A stretch of DNA of 64,000 bases from Dactylosporangium vinaceum (GTDB taxonomy: Bacteria > Actinomycetota > Actinomycetes > Mycobacteriales > Micromonosporaceae). Below, in pieces: positions 17,177-26,500 of the stretch (within the stretch, counting starts at the first letter, position 1; every line of letters begins with the position of its first letter). The notes under the pieces were generated by a model, which was not told the DNA's origin, did not search any database, and was given only the letters and a program-made list of their open reading frames with translations. A program made the position numbers and the translations under genes. The DNA lies in assembly GCF_019904175.1 (NCBI RefSeq), contig NZ_CP061913.1:5270001-5334000 (forward strand). The letters are read 5' to 3'.

Positions 17177-18838
17177 ATGACAGCGGAAGTCAGACCTTCG
17201 GGTGCGGCGGACTTCACCCGGGCATGGACCCGGGCTGTTACCGATCACACGGTGCTGCGGCTCAGCCGTGACGAGATCTCCACCCTGCTCGCGGGGTTCG
17301 TCAGCCGCCTCTCCGCCGCCCTGCACGCCGAGCCCTTCGTCGCCGACGCCGGCCGGGCCATCGGCGCCGACCTCGTCGGCTCCGGGATCGCCACCCCGGA
17401 GCTGCTCGGCGCCACGACGACGCTCATCGGCAAATACCTGCTGTCCAAGCCGCACCTCGACGAGCTGCTGGGCGCCTTCGTCGCCGGGTACACCGGCGCG
17501 CTCGTCGACCAGACCGTCGCCGCCCAGGAGGCGCTGCGCCGGGCCGAGCTCGCCGACCGCCGCCGCGACGCCGCCGGCGGCCTGCTGCGCAACCACCTGA
17601 CCCGGCTGCCCAACCGCCGGGCCCTCCTGCAGCGGCTCGGCGCCGTCCTCGACGACCGCGTCGCGCCGGCCCGGCTCGGGCTGTGCCTGATCAACCTCGA
17701 CCGGTTCCGGACCGTCAACGACAGCCTGGGCTACCGCAGCGGGGACCAGGTCCTGCTGACCGTCGCCCACCGCCTCGAACGCCTCGCCGGCCGCGGCGGG
17801 CACTTCCCGGCCCACCTCGGCATCGACACCTTCGTGCTGCTCATCGAGGACACCACCGGGCCCGACGAGGTCACCAAGGCGGCCGAGCAGGCGCTGGCCG
17901 CGATCGCCCAGACGTTCCCGATCAACAACGGCTACACGCTCCCGATCGGGGCCAGCATCGGCGTCGTCGAGCGGGCCACCACCGGCGCCGACCCCGCGGC
18001 GCTGCTCGGCGCGGCCGAGCAGGCCCTCGCCTGGGCCAAGCGGGAGAGCCGCGGGCACTGGACGGTGTTCGACCCGGATCGGGCGGCCGCCGAGAACGCC
18101 CGCCACGCGCTGAGCGCCCAGCTGCCCGACGCGCTGACCCGCGACGAGTTCGTCGTGCACTTCCAGCCCCTCACCGACCTGGCCACCGGGCGGAGCATCG
18201 GGGCCGAGGCGCTCGTGCGCTGGCAGCATCCGCAGCTCGGGCTGGTGATGCCCGGCCGGTTCATCGACCTCGCCGAGCACACCGGCCTCATCGTGCCGCT
18301 GGGTGAGCTCGTCCTGCGCCGCGCCTGCGCCGAGGCGGCCGGCCGGCCCGGCGACCTGCTCGTCAGCGTCAACGTCGCCGACGCCCAGCTGCGCCGGCCC
18401 GGCCTGCCCGCCATGATCCGGGCGATCCTCGACGAGACCGGGCTGCCGGCCGCGCGGCTGCAGCTGGAGGTCACCGAGAATGTGCTGCTCGACCCCGCGG
18501 AGCTGGGCACCCTCGACGAGATCGCCCGCATGGGCGTGCGGATCGCGCTCGACGACTTCGGCACCGGCAACTGCCGGCTGGCCGAGATCAGCAACCTGCC
18601 CGTGCACAACCTGAAGATCGCGGCCTGCTTCATCGACTTCCTGCGCGCCGGGCCCGCCGCCGCGGGTCCGGACCGCACAGTGCTCACCGCGATGATCAAC
18701 CTTGGTCACGACCTGGGCCTGACCGTCACCGCCGAGGGCATCGAGACGGCGGTCCAGCGCGAGCAGCTCCTCGCCCTGGGCTGCGACACCGGCCAGGGGT
18801 ACCACCTCGGGCGCCCCGCCGAGCGCTTCGGTGAATGA
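17177..18838 (+). CDS. GGDEF-EAL protein: intact EAL, degenerate GGDEF
   Basis: About 553 residues. The N-terminal 130 residues form an all-helical sensory-like domain (LSRDEISTLLAGFVSRLSAAL). The GGDEF domain reads HLGIDTFVLL at the active loop, so it should be inactive. The EAL domain is complete: AEALVRW, SVNVA, EVTENVLL, ALDDFGTG, LKIAACF, TAEGIET and GQGYHLGRP. A c-di-GMP phosphodiesterase is expected. ATG 17177 or GTG 17174 are both possible; CATAAT at 17163-17168 suggests a nearly leaderless mRNA. Confidence 0.9.
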   Translation: MTAEVRPSGAADFTRAWTRAVTDHTVLRLSRDEISTLLAGFVSRLSAALHAEPFVADAGRAIGADLVGSGIATPELLGATTTLIGKYLLSKPHLDELLGAFVAGYTGALVDQTVAAQEALRRAELADRRRDAAGGLLRNHLTRLPNRRALLQRLGAVLDDRVAPARLGLCLINLDRFRTVNDSLGYRSGDQVLLTVAHRLERLAGRGGHFPAHLGIDTFVLLIEDTTGPDEVTKAAEQALAAIAQTFPINNGYTLPIGASIGVVERATTGADPAALLGAAEQALAWAKRESRGHWTVFDPDRAAAENARHALSAQLPDALTRDEFVVHFQPLTDLATGRSIGAEALVRWQHPQLGLVMPGRFIDLAEHTGLIVPLGELVLRRACAEAAGRPGDLLVSVNVADAQLRRPGLPAMIRAILDETGLPAARLQLEVTENVLLDPAELGTLDEIARMGVRIALDDFGTGNCRLAEISNLPVHNLKIAACFIDFLRAGPAAAGPDRTVLTAMINLGHDLGLTVTAEGIETAVQREQLLALGCDTGQGYHLGRPAERFGE

Positions 18839-18874
18839 GCGGTGTTGGGACTCGGCTTGGCATAGATTCGACCG

Positions 18875-20332
18875 GTGATCGATCCGTTCGCCGCCGCCGG
18901 TCCGCTGCGCGCGCAGTACCTCGGCGTCGACTGGGCGGCCGGGCCCCTCGGGCCGGTGTCCGGCTGGAGCCCGGCACTGCTCGGCGCGGCCGACCTGATC
19001 CTGCACAGCCGCAACCCGGCCACGCTGCTGTGGGGGCCGCAGTTCGTGATGCTGTACAACGCCGCGTACGTGCCGATGATCGGCGACAAGCACCCGGCCG
19101 CTCTCGGCGCACCGGCCCGGCAGGTGTTCGGCGAGATCTGGGCCGACATCGGGCCGATGCTCGAATCCGTCCGGGCCGGCCGCGGCTCCACCTGGGCCGA
19201 GGACATGCGGCTGCTCATGACCCGGCACGGGTACCCGGAGGAAACGTATTTCACGTTCTCCTACTCGCCGGTGCGCGGGCCCGACGGGGTGATCGAGGGT
19301 GTGCTGGACATCGCGTCCGAGACCACCGGGCAGGTCGTCGACCGTCGCCGGCTCGCGCTGCTGGCCCGGCTCACCGACGAGATCGCCGACGTGAAGACGG
19401 GCGACGAGTTCGTCGAGCGGGCGCTGGCCGCCCTGCGCTCCGACCCGGCCGACCTGCCGGACGTGCGCATCACCGACACCGGCCCGGACCCCGACGACGT
19501 GCAGCTGGTCACCGGGCTCAGCCCGCACCTGCGCGACGACGAGGAGTACCGCGGCTTCCGGCGCCTGGTGACCGCCGCGCTGGTGCACGGGCGCGCCCGG
19601 CTGGCCGAGCGCCGCCTGGCCGCCACCGAGCGGCAGATGGCCGAGGCGCTGCAGCGCAGCCTGCTCAGCCGGCCCGCGTCGGTCGACCACCTCCAGATCG
19701 CCGTGCGCTACCGGCCGGTCGCCGTGGGCGCGCAGGTCGGCGGCGACTGGTACGACGCGTTCCGGCTGCCCGGCGACATCCTGGCGGTGGTCGTCGGGGA
19801 CGTCACCGGCCACGACCGGGACGCGGCCGCGGCGATGAGCCAGATCCGCAACCTGCTGCGCGGCATCGCCTATGCGCTGCCCCAGGCGCCGGACCGGATC
19901 CTGGCCGCCCTCGACGACGCGATGGCCGGCCTGAGCGTCGACACCCTGGCCACCGTGGTGCTGGCCTGCGTCGACCCGTCGACCCACCTGATGACCTGGT
20001 CCAATGCCGGGCACATGCCGCCGGTGCTGCTCGACGCCGCCGGCCCCCGGCTGCTGCAGGCCCGCTCCGAGATGCTGCTGGGCAGCCGCCTGCCGGTGCA
20101 GCGTTCCAGCCACGAGACCTACCTGGAGCCGGGCGCCACCGTCGTGTTCTACACCGACGGCCTGGTCGAGCGCCGCGACCGGGGCATCGACGCCGGCCTC
20201 GACCTGCTGCTGGAAGCGCTGCTCGGCCGTCAGGACCTGACGGCCGAGCAGCTCTGCGATCTGCTGTCCGAGCGCTTCGGCGACAACACCGAGGACGACA
20301 TCGTCCTGGCCGTCATCCGCCGCGCGGGCTGA
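18875..20332 (+). CDS. PAS-PP2C (SpoIIE-type) serine phosphatase
   Basis: 485 residues with a GTG start. An N-terminal PAS-like sensor (about 20-150: LLWGPQFVMLYNAAYVPMIG, YFTFSYSPVRGPDGVIEGVL) is followed by a linker helix and a PP2C-type phosphatase domain with VGAQVGGDWYD, VVVGDVTGHD, WSNAGHMPPVL, VFYTDGLVERRD and DDIVLAVI. These keep the metal-binding aspartates. Such proteins dephosphorylate anti-anti-sigma factors in partner-switching cascades. No anti-sigma gene lies beside it. It converges on the ABC-2 permease. Confidence 0.92.
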   Translation: MIDPFAAAGPLRAQYLGVDWAAGPLGPVSGWSPALLGAADLILHSRNPATLLWGPQFVMLYNAAYVPMIGDKHPAALGAPARQVFGEIWADIGPMLESVRAGRGSTWAEDMRLLMTRHGYPEETYFTFSYSPVRGPDGVIEGVLDIASETTGQVVDRRRLALLARLTDEIADVKTGDEFVERALAALRSDPADLPDVRITDTGPDPDDVQLVTGLSPHLRDDEEYRGFRRLVTAALVHGRARLAERRLAATERQMAEALQRSLLSRPASVDHLQIAVRYRPVAVGAQVGGDWYDAFRLPGDILAVVVGDVTGHDRDAAAAMSQIRNLLRGIAYALPQAPDRILAALDDAMAGLSVDTLATVVLACVDPSTHLMTWSNAGHMPPVLLDAAGPRLLQARSEMLLGSRLPVQRSSHETYLEPGATVVFYTDGLVERRDRGIDAGLDLLLEALLGRQDLTAEQLCDLLSERFGDNTEDDIVLAVIRRAG

Positions 20333-21094
20333 TCAGGAGATCTTCCGGCGGAACGCGACAATGGCGAAGGCGTAGGCCACGACCAGGATGCCGGCGCACC
20401 AGGCGAGCGCGCCCCAGAGGCCGGAGCCGAGCGGCTGGCCGGTGAACAGGGCACGGAGGGCGTCGACGATGAGCGTGACCGGCTGGTGCTCGGCGAAGAT
20501 GCGCACCGGGGTGGGCATGGTGGCCGTCGGCACGAACGCGGAGCTGATGAACGGCAGGAAGATGAGCGGGTAGGAGAACGCGACGGCGCCGTCGATGGAC
20601 CTGGCGGTGAGGCCGGGAATGACGGCGAGCCAGGTCAGGGCCAGCGTGAACAGCAGCAGCAGGCCGGCGACCGCGAGCCACGCGGCCGGGCCGGCCGAGG
20701 AGCGGAACCCCATGACCAGCGCGACGAGCACGACGGCGACGATCGAGATGGAGTTGGCGACGAGCGACGTCAGCACGTGGGCCCACAGGACCGACGAGCG
20801 GGCCACCGGCATCGACTGGAAGCGCTCGAAGATGCCGTTCTGGAGGTCGAGGAAGAGCCGGTAGGCGGTGTAGGAGATGCCGGAGGCGACCGTGACGATC
20901 AGGATGCCGGGCAGCAGATAGTCCACATAGGACGGCGTGCCGGAGTTGATGGCGCCGCCGAGCACGTAGACGAACAGCAGCATGAACCCGATCGGCATGA
21001 CCGCCGTCGTCAGGATGGTGTCGAGGCTGCGCGCGATGTGGCGCAGCGAACGGCGGGTCAGCACGGCCGTGTCGGCCAGGAAGTGGCTGGTCAT
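20333..21094 (-). CDS. ABC-2 type permease (DrrB-like)
   Basis: 253 residues with six hydrophobic segments and the ABC-2 pattern LFLDLQNGIFERFQSMPVAR before the middle TM pair. It resembles daunorubicin-resistance DrrB-type permeases. It follows its ATPase after 11 bases. With DUF4097 and an RHH regulator upstream it completes a four-gene operon. The drug or lipid exported is unknown. Confidence 0.9.
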   Translation of the reverse strand: MTSHFLADTAVLTRRSLRHIARSLDTILTTAVMPIGFMLLFVYVLGGAINSGTPSYVDYLLPGILIVTVASGISYTAYRLFLDLQNGIFERFQSMPVARSSVLWAHVLTSLVANSISIVAVVLVALVMGFRSSAGPAAWLAVAGLLLLFTLALTWLAVIPGLTARSIDGAVAFSYPLIFLPFISSAFVPTATMPTPVRIFAEHQPVTLIVDALRALFTGQPLGSGLWGALAWCAGILVVAYAFAIVAFRRKIS

Positions 21095-21105
21095 GGCGAA
21101 GATCC

Positions 21106-21858
21106 TTACTTGTCGGTACCGCTGGAGCCGACGACGGCGAGGAAGACGTCTTCGAGCGTCGGCTGTTTCTCGACGTACTCGACCTTGACCGGCGGCAGGA
21201 GCTGCTTGAGCTCGGTGAGGGTGCCGTCGACGATGATGCGGCCCTCGTGCAGGATCGCGATCCGGTCGGCGAGCTGCTCGGCCTCGTCGAGGTACTGGGT
21301 GGTGAGCAGCACCGTCGTGCCCCGGCCGGCAAGCTCCTTGACGCACTGCCACACCTCGATGCGGCCCTGCGGGTCGAGCCCGGTCGTCGGCTCGTCGAGG
21401 AAGATGACAGGTGGGTTGCCGACCAGGCTCATCGCGATGTCGAGCCGCCGGCGCATCCCGCCGGAGTAGGTGGCCACCTTGCGGTCGGCCGCGTCGGTGA
21501 GCCCGAACCGGGTGAGCAGCTCGCCGGCGATGCGGTCGGCCCGCTTGAGGTGGCGCAGCCGGGCGACCAGGACCAGGTTCTCGCGGCCGGTGAGGATCTC
21601 GTCGACCGCGGCGAACTGCCCGGTGAGGCTGATGGCGTTGCGCACGTCGGCCGGCCGCCGGGCGACGTCGATCCCGTGGACGCGGGCGGTGCCGGCGTCG
21701 GGTTTGAGCAGCGTGGCGAGGATCTTCACGACGGTGGTCTTCCCGGCGCCGTTGGAGCCGAGCAGGGCGAAGATGCTGCCCGTGGCCACCTCGAAGTCGA
21801 CGCCGCGCAGGACGTGCACCTGGCCGTACGACTTCTGCAGGCCCTTGACCTCGATCAT
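21106..21858 (-). CDS. ABC transporter ATP-binding protein (DrrA-like)
   Basis: 250 residues. Walker A is LGSNGAGKTT, the signature is YSGGMRRRLDIA, Walker B is VIFLDEPTTGLD and the H-loop is in TTQYLDEAEQL. The C-terminal KVEYVEKQPTLEDVFL is typical of DrrA-type exporters. Its ATG overlaps the stop of the DUF4097 gene. Confidence 0.93.
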   Translation of the reverse strand: MIEVKGLQKSYGQVHVLRGVDFEVATGSIFALLGSNGAGKTTVVKILATLLKPDAGTARVHGIDVARRPADVRNAISLTGQFAAVDEILTGRENLVLVARLRHLKRADRIAGELLTRFGLTDAADRKVATYSGGMRRRLDIAMSLVGNPPVIFLDEPTTGLDPQGRIEVWQCVKELAGRGTTVLLTTQYLDEAEQLADRIAILHEGRIIVDGTLTELKQLLPPVKVEYVEKQPTLEDVFLAVVGSSGTDK

Positions 21859-22718
21859 TGCGGTGCTTCCCTTCGGGGGGTGGTGACGCGGCGGATGATG
21901 ACGTTGCCGTAGCCGGCATGCAGGTGGAGTTCGACGGTGCGCTCGCTCTCGGCGGCCGCCGGATCGGGGGTGAGCTCGTTGCGGACCCGGCCGTGGGCCG
22001 AGCTGGCGTCGATCCAGGCCGCGACCCCGGCCGGGACGCCGACGTCGATGTCGGCGTGGCCGTTGTCGAGCCGGATCGTCCCGCCGGTGACCTCGCGGAC
22101 CCGGATGGGACCGTGGGCGCTGCGCGCGGTCACGTCGCCGAGGGCCCGCTCGACGGTGAGCGGACCGGAGGTGGTGACCTCCACGTCGCCGCCGGCGGTG
22201 CCGAGCTCCGTGGTGCCGTGGGCGGCGCGCAGCCGGGCCTCGCCGTGCACCGCCGCGATGCGGATCGCGCCGTGGCCGCCGGTGACCTCGAGCCGCCCGG
22301 TCACCGCGGCGATGTCGATGCTGCCGTACGCCGCCTCCAGCACGAGGTCGGCGACGGTGTCGGCGGTGACGCTGCCGTACTTGGCCACGATCCGGGCGTC
22401 GCCGAGCACACCGCGGGTGCGTACCGAGCCGTACGTGTTCTCGATCTCGACCCGCGATCCGGTCGGCACCTCGCAGCGCACGTCGACCGAGTCGCCCTTG
22501 CTGAACAGGTTGAGGCGGCGCGGCACCCGCACCCGCACCCGCCCGTCGTCGAACGTGACTGTCGAGTCCCGGGCGAGCGACTCGTCGCCGCCGCGCCCGG
22601 GCGTGCTCGGCCCGATCTCGACGACGGTGTCGCCGCGGTCCGAGGCGACGACGTCGACGAACGCGACACCGGCCGTGACGTCCAGCTCGATCGGGCCGGA
22701 CACGTCGTAACTGGGCAT
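21855..22718 (-). CDS. DUF4097 beta-helix-like protein
   Basis: 287 residues with regular strand repeats ending in GSV/GAI/GPI turns (ENTYGSVRTRG, AKYGSVTADT, AAYGSIDIAA, GGHGAIRIAA, SAHGPIRVRE). This is the pattern of DUF4097, a right-handed beta-helix-like fold. There is no signal peptide. Such proteins are often in operons with drug-type ABC exporters. A role in regulation or assembly is only inference. Confidence 0.85.
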   Translation of the reverse strand: MPSYDVSGPIELDVTAGVAFVDVVASDRGDTVVEIGPSTPGRGGDESLARDSTVTFDDGRVRVRVPRRLNLFSKGDSVDVRCEVPTGSRVEIENTYGSVRTRGVLGDARIVAKYGSVTADTVADLVLEAAYGSIDIAAVTGRLEVTGGHGAIRIAAVHGEARLRAAHGTTELGTAGGDVEVTTSGPLTVERALGDVTARSAHGPIRVREVTGGTIRLDNGHADIDVGVPAGVAAWIDASSAHGRVRNELTPDPAAAESERTVELHLHAGYGNVIIRRVTTPRREAPQ

Positions 22719-22791
22719 GGTGCGACCTCCACATGGGCGTGCCGGATCGGCCCCGCCGACGGCGGGGCTGTTCGATGTGCTGATGGGCGGG

Positions 22792-23304
22792 TTAGCGGGC
22801 CCAGCCGGTGAACCGGTCGCCCGCCCTGACCTTGCGGGCCACCGCGGCCGGGCGGGCGTCGGGCTCGAGGGCGGCCGCGATGGCGCGGACGAACCACGAG
22901 TTGACCGACACCCCTTCGGCCGCCGCCGCCTGCTCGGCCCGCGCCTTGAGCCGGTCGGGCAGCCGTAGTGTCGTTCGTGATGTCACAGTGGTGTCATCCA
23001 CCGCCTCGGCCGGGTTCGCCACCGCGTCCCGAAGCTCGGCGGGTGCCGCCGGCTCGGGCGCGTCGGCCCGTGACACCACGAGGTGCGGCTCCCGCCCCCG
23101 CAGCACCACGTCGACTGATGCGGGCGCGATCTGCTGCGTGATCTCGGTGGAGACGTCGCTGAGCACGCCGAGCAGCATCAGCCGCACGGCGGCATCCATT
23201 GCCGCGTTGAGCTGCTCGGCCGCCGCCCGGGCCCCGGCGTCCCCGTGCTCGGCCGCCGCCGCCAGCTGCATCTGGAGTTCGGAGACGTACCGATCAAGTT
23301 CCAT
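22792..23304 (-). CDS. Ribbon-helix-helix DNA-binding protein (HicB/CopG-like)
   Basis: 170 residues with ATG at 23304. The N-terminal 110 residues are helical and acidic. The C-terminus has the RHH module SRTTLRLPDRLKARAEQAA followed by EGVSVNSWFVRAIAAAL, as in HicB-type antitoxins and CopG repressors. No toxin gene is adjacent. The next genes are DUF4097 and an ABC exporter, so it is more likely the local repressor. Its own start codon lies in a cluster of GACACC repeats. Confidence 0.8.
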   Translation of the reverse strand: MELDRYVSELQMQLAAAAEHGDAGARAAAEQLNAAMDAAVRLMLLGVLSDVSTEITQQIAPASVDVVLRGREPHLVVSRADAPEPAAPAELRDAVANPAEAVDDTTVTSRTTLRLPDRLKARAEQAAAAEGVSVNSWFVRAIAAALEPDARPAAVARKVRAGDRFTGWAR

Positions 23305-23365
23305 GACACCAAGGTAATCGGGGCGTGGTGTCATGTCAAGCGTCTGTGACACCACGCGACACCAC
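23303..23365. promoter_or_regulatory. GACACC repeat cluster, probable RHH operator
   Basis: An inverted pair ATGACACC (23303-23310) / GGTGTCAT (23327-23334) is followed by two direct copies of GACACCAC at 23348-23355 and 23358-23365, spaced ten bases apart. Four half-sites in 63 bases at the start of the RHH gene strongly suggest an autoregulatory operator. This is inference from position and symmetry. Confidence 0.6.
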
Positions 23366-23443
23366 TCGGCCGAGCCCGACTGCGGCCGGGCGGCGCGACC
23401 GGGCCGGCGGCCTGGCCGGGCTGCCGCGGAGCCATCGAGCCCC

Positions 23444-23486
23444 TTGACAGCAGGCGCGCGGCAGGCGAGGCTCGGAGAGCGCTCTC
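23444..23486 (+). promoter_or_regulatory. Promoter with LacI-type palindromic operator for the GH3 gene
   Basis: TTGACA at 23444-23449 is followed after 17 bases by GAGGCT (23467-23472), a weak -10. At 23475-23486 lies the perfect palindrome GAGAGCGCTCTC. It has the CG-centred form of sites bound by CebR/LacI-type sugar repressors. The position would block initiation. No LacI gene lies in the window. Confidence 0.55.
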
Positions 23487-23529
23487 TCGGGCGTGTCGAG
23501 GTCACCGCCATGACCCTGAACGGAGCCCC

Positions 23530-26500
23530 ATGCCCATTCGCCGTACCCTGCTCGCCGCCGGACTGGTCGCCGCGCTCGCCGGCGGCCTCGTCGCCGGGGT
23601 CCGCGCCGCCGAGGCCGCCGACCAGCCGTGGCGCGACGCGTCACAGACCCCCGCGCAGCGCGCCGACGAACTGCTCGCCGCCATGACCCAGGCCGAGAAG
23701 CTCACCATGCTGCACGGCGGCGCCGGCTGCGGGTTCGCCGGCTGCGTCGACGCCAACACCCGGCTCGGCATCCCGCAGATCCGGCTGCAGGACGGCCCGG
23801 TCGGCGCCGGCGACGGGTTCACCGGCGTCACCCAGATGCCGGCCCCGGTCGCCGCCGCGGCGAGCTTCGACACCGCACTGGCCCGGCAGTACGGCGAGGT
23901 CCTGGGCTCCGAGCAGTGGGGCAAGGGCACAAACGTGGTCCTCGCCCCGACCATCAACATCGTGCGCGACCCGCGGTGGGGCCGGGCGTTCGAGTCGTTC
24001 GGCGAGGACCCGTACCTGGCCGGGCAGATCGGCGCGGCCGACATCCAGGGCATCCAGAGCCAGGGCCCGATGGCGCAGGTCAAGCACTATGCGGCCTACA
24101 ACCAGGAGACGAACCGCAACACGCTGTCGGACAACGTGATCGTCGACGCGCGCACCCAGCGCGAGATCTACCTGCCGGCCTTCGAGACCGCCGTCCAGCA
24201 GGGCCAGGCCGACTCGGTGATGTGCTCCTACTCGGCCGTCAACGGCGCGTTCGCCTGCGAGAACGGCCCCCTGCAGAACGACGTGCTCAAGCGCGACCTC
24301 GGCTTCACCGGGTTCATCACCTCGGACTGGGGCGCCACGCACTCCACCGTCGCCTCCGCCAACAACGGCCTGGACATGGAGATGCCCGGCAGCCAGTACT
24401 TCGGCTCACCACTCACCACCGCCGTGCAGAACGGCCAGGTGTCCGCGGCGACGATCGACGAGCACGTCCGGCGCATCCTGCTGTCGATGTTCCGCCGGGG
24501 CCTGTTCGACCGGGCGCAGACCGTCAACACGGCCGCGGTCGTCACGACAGCGGCGCACGCCGGCGTCGCGCGGCAGGTCGCGCAGGAGGGTGCGGTACTG
24601 CTGAAGAACGCCTCGAATGCACTGCCGCTGGCCACCGGGGCCAACGTCGCGGTCATCGGGCCCGGCGGCGGGACCCGGGCCATGGCCCAGGGCGGCGGCA
24701 GCGCGGCGGTCAACGCGCCGTACCTGGTCACGCCCTACGACGCCATCCGCGCCCGCAGCGCCTCGGCCGTCTACGCGCCGGGCATCGCCTCCGCCGACGG
24801 GGCGCTCCCGCCGGTGCCGGCCGGCGCGTTCACCGGGCTCACGGCGGCCTACTACAACAGCACCGACCTGTCCGGCAGCGCGGTGCTCACCCGGGCCGAG
24901 AGCGGCATCGACAAGGTGTGGGGCGGCGCCTCCCCGGCGGCCGGCGTCAACGCGACGAACTGGTCCGCGCGCTACACCGCCACCCTGAAGCCGGCCGCGA
25001 CCGGCACCTACCAGTTCTCCCTGACCAGCGACGACGGCAGCCGGCTGCTCATCAACGGCCAGCAGGTCATCAACAACTGGTTCAACCAGGGCAGCACCAC
25101 CCGCACCGGCTCGGTCGCCCTCACCGCCGGGCAGAGCGTCAGCATCGAGGTCGACTACTTCCAGGGCGGCGGGGCCAGCAACCTGACGCTCGGCTGGTCG
25201 GCGCCCGGCCAGTCGGTGCACGACCAGGCGATCGCGGCGGCCCGGACCGCGGGCACCGCACTGGTCTTCGTCGACAACTTCGAGTCGGAGGGCTCGGACC
25301 TGGCCGGCATCGACCTGGCCGCGGCCCAGAACCAGCTGGTCACCGACGTGGCCGCGGTCAACCCGAACACGGTCGTGGTGGTGAACAGCGGCTCCGCGGT
25401 CACCATGCCGTGGCTCGGCAGTGTGAAGGCCGTGATCGAGGCGTGGTACCCGGGCCAGGAGGACGGCAACGCCCTCGCGGCCCTGCTCTACGGCGACGCG
25501 AACTTCACCGGCAGGCTCCCGGTCACGTTCCCGGCGCGGCTCGCCGACGCCCCGGCGAGCAGCGCGGCGCAGTGGCCCGGGCAGGGCGGGCAGGTCCGGT
25601 ACTCCGAGGGCCTGAAGGTCGGCTACCGCTGGTACGACGCGCAGAACGTCGCCCCGCTGTTCCCCTTCGGCCACGGCCTGTCCTACACCACCTTCGCCTA
25701 CGCGAACCTGACCGTCGGCGCGCCGGACGCCGCCGGGCGGGTGGCCGTCGCCTTCGACGTCACCAACACCGGTCAGCGCGCCGGCTCCGAGATCCCGCAG
25801 GTGTACGTCGGGCAGCCCAACGCCACCGCCGAGCCCCCGAAGAACCTGCGCGGCTTCACCAGGGTCACGCTCGCCGCCGGCCAGACCCAGCGCGTGACGG
25901 TCACGCTCGATGCGCGCAGCTTCCAGTACTGGGGCACCGCCTGGACCACCGCCGCCGGCACCCACCAGGTGTACGTCGGTGCCTCGTCCCGGGACATCCG
26001 CCTCACCGGCCAGGTGGTCATCGGCGGCTCGACCCCTGTCGAAACGCCCCTGCCGCGCACCGGCTGGACGGCCACCGCCTCGGCCACCGGTGGCGCCGAC
26101 GTGCCGGCCCGGGTGCTCGACGGCGACGCCGGCACCCGCTGGTCGACGGGCGCGCCGATGGCCGCCGGGCAGTGGCTGCAGGTGGATCTCGGCACCGCGC
26201 AGACCTTCGACCGCCTGCGCCTCGACTCCGCCGGCAGCACCAACGACTACGCCCGCGGCTACCAGGTCCTGACGTCGGCCGACGGGGTGAGCTGGAGCGC
26301 CCCGGTCGCCACCGGCACGGGCACCGGCGCACTGCTCACGGCGACGTTCCCGGCCCAGACCGCGCGGTACGTGCGGATCGTCCAGACCGGCACGTCGAGC
26401 AGCTGGTGGTCGGTGGCGGAGCTGAACCTGGACACCTCCGGCACCGTCACCCAGCCCACCGGCGGCGTCCTGCCGCGCACCGGCTGGACGGCCACCGCCT

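Noticed and set aside
17126..20113. 995-codon minus-strand frame across the GGDEF-EAL and phosphatase genes
   Set aside because: Antisense shadow of two clearly recognisable genes; His/Gln/Gly-rich nonsense composition.
22792..23304. HicB antitoxin of a toxin-antitoxin pair
   Set aside because: No HicA-like or other small toxin gene lies on either side; the neighbours are DUF4097 and an ABC exporter.
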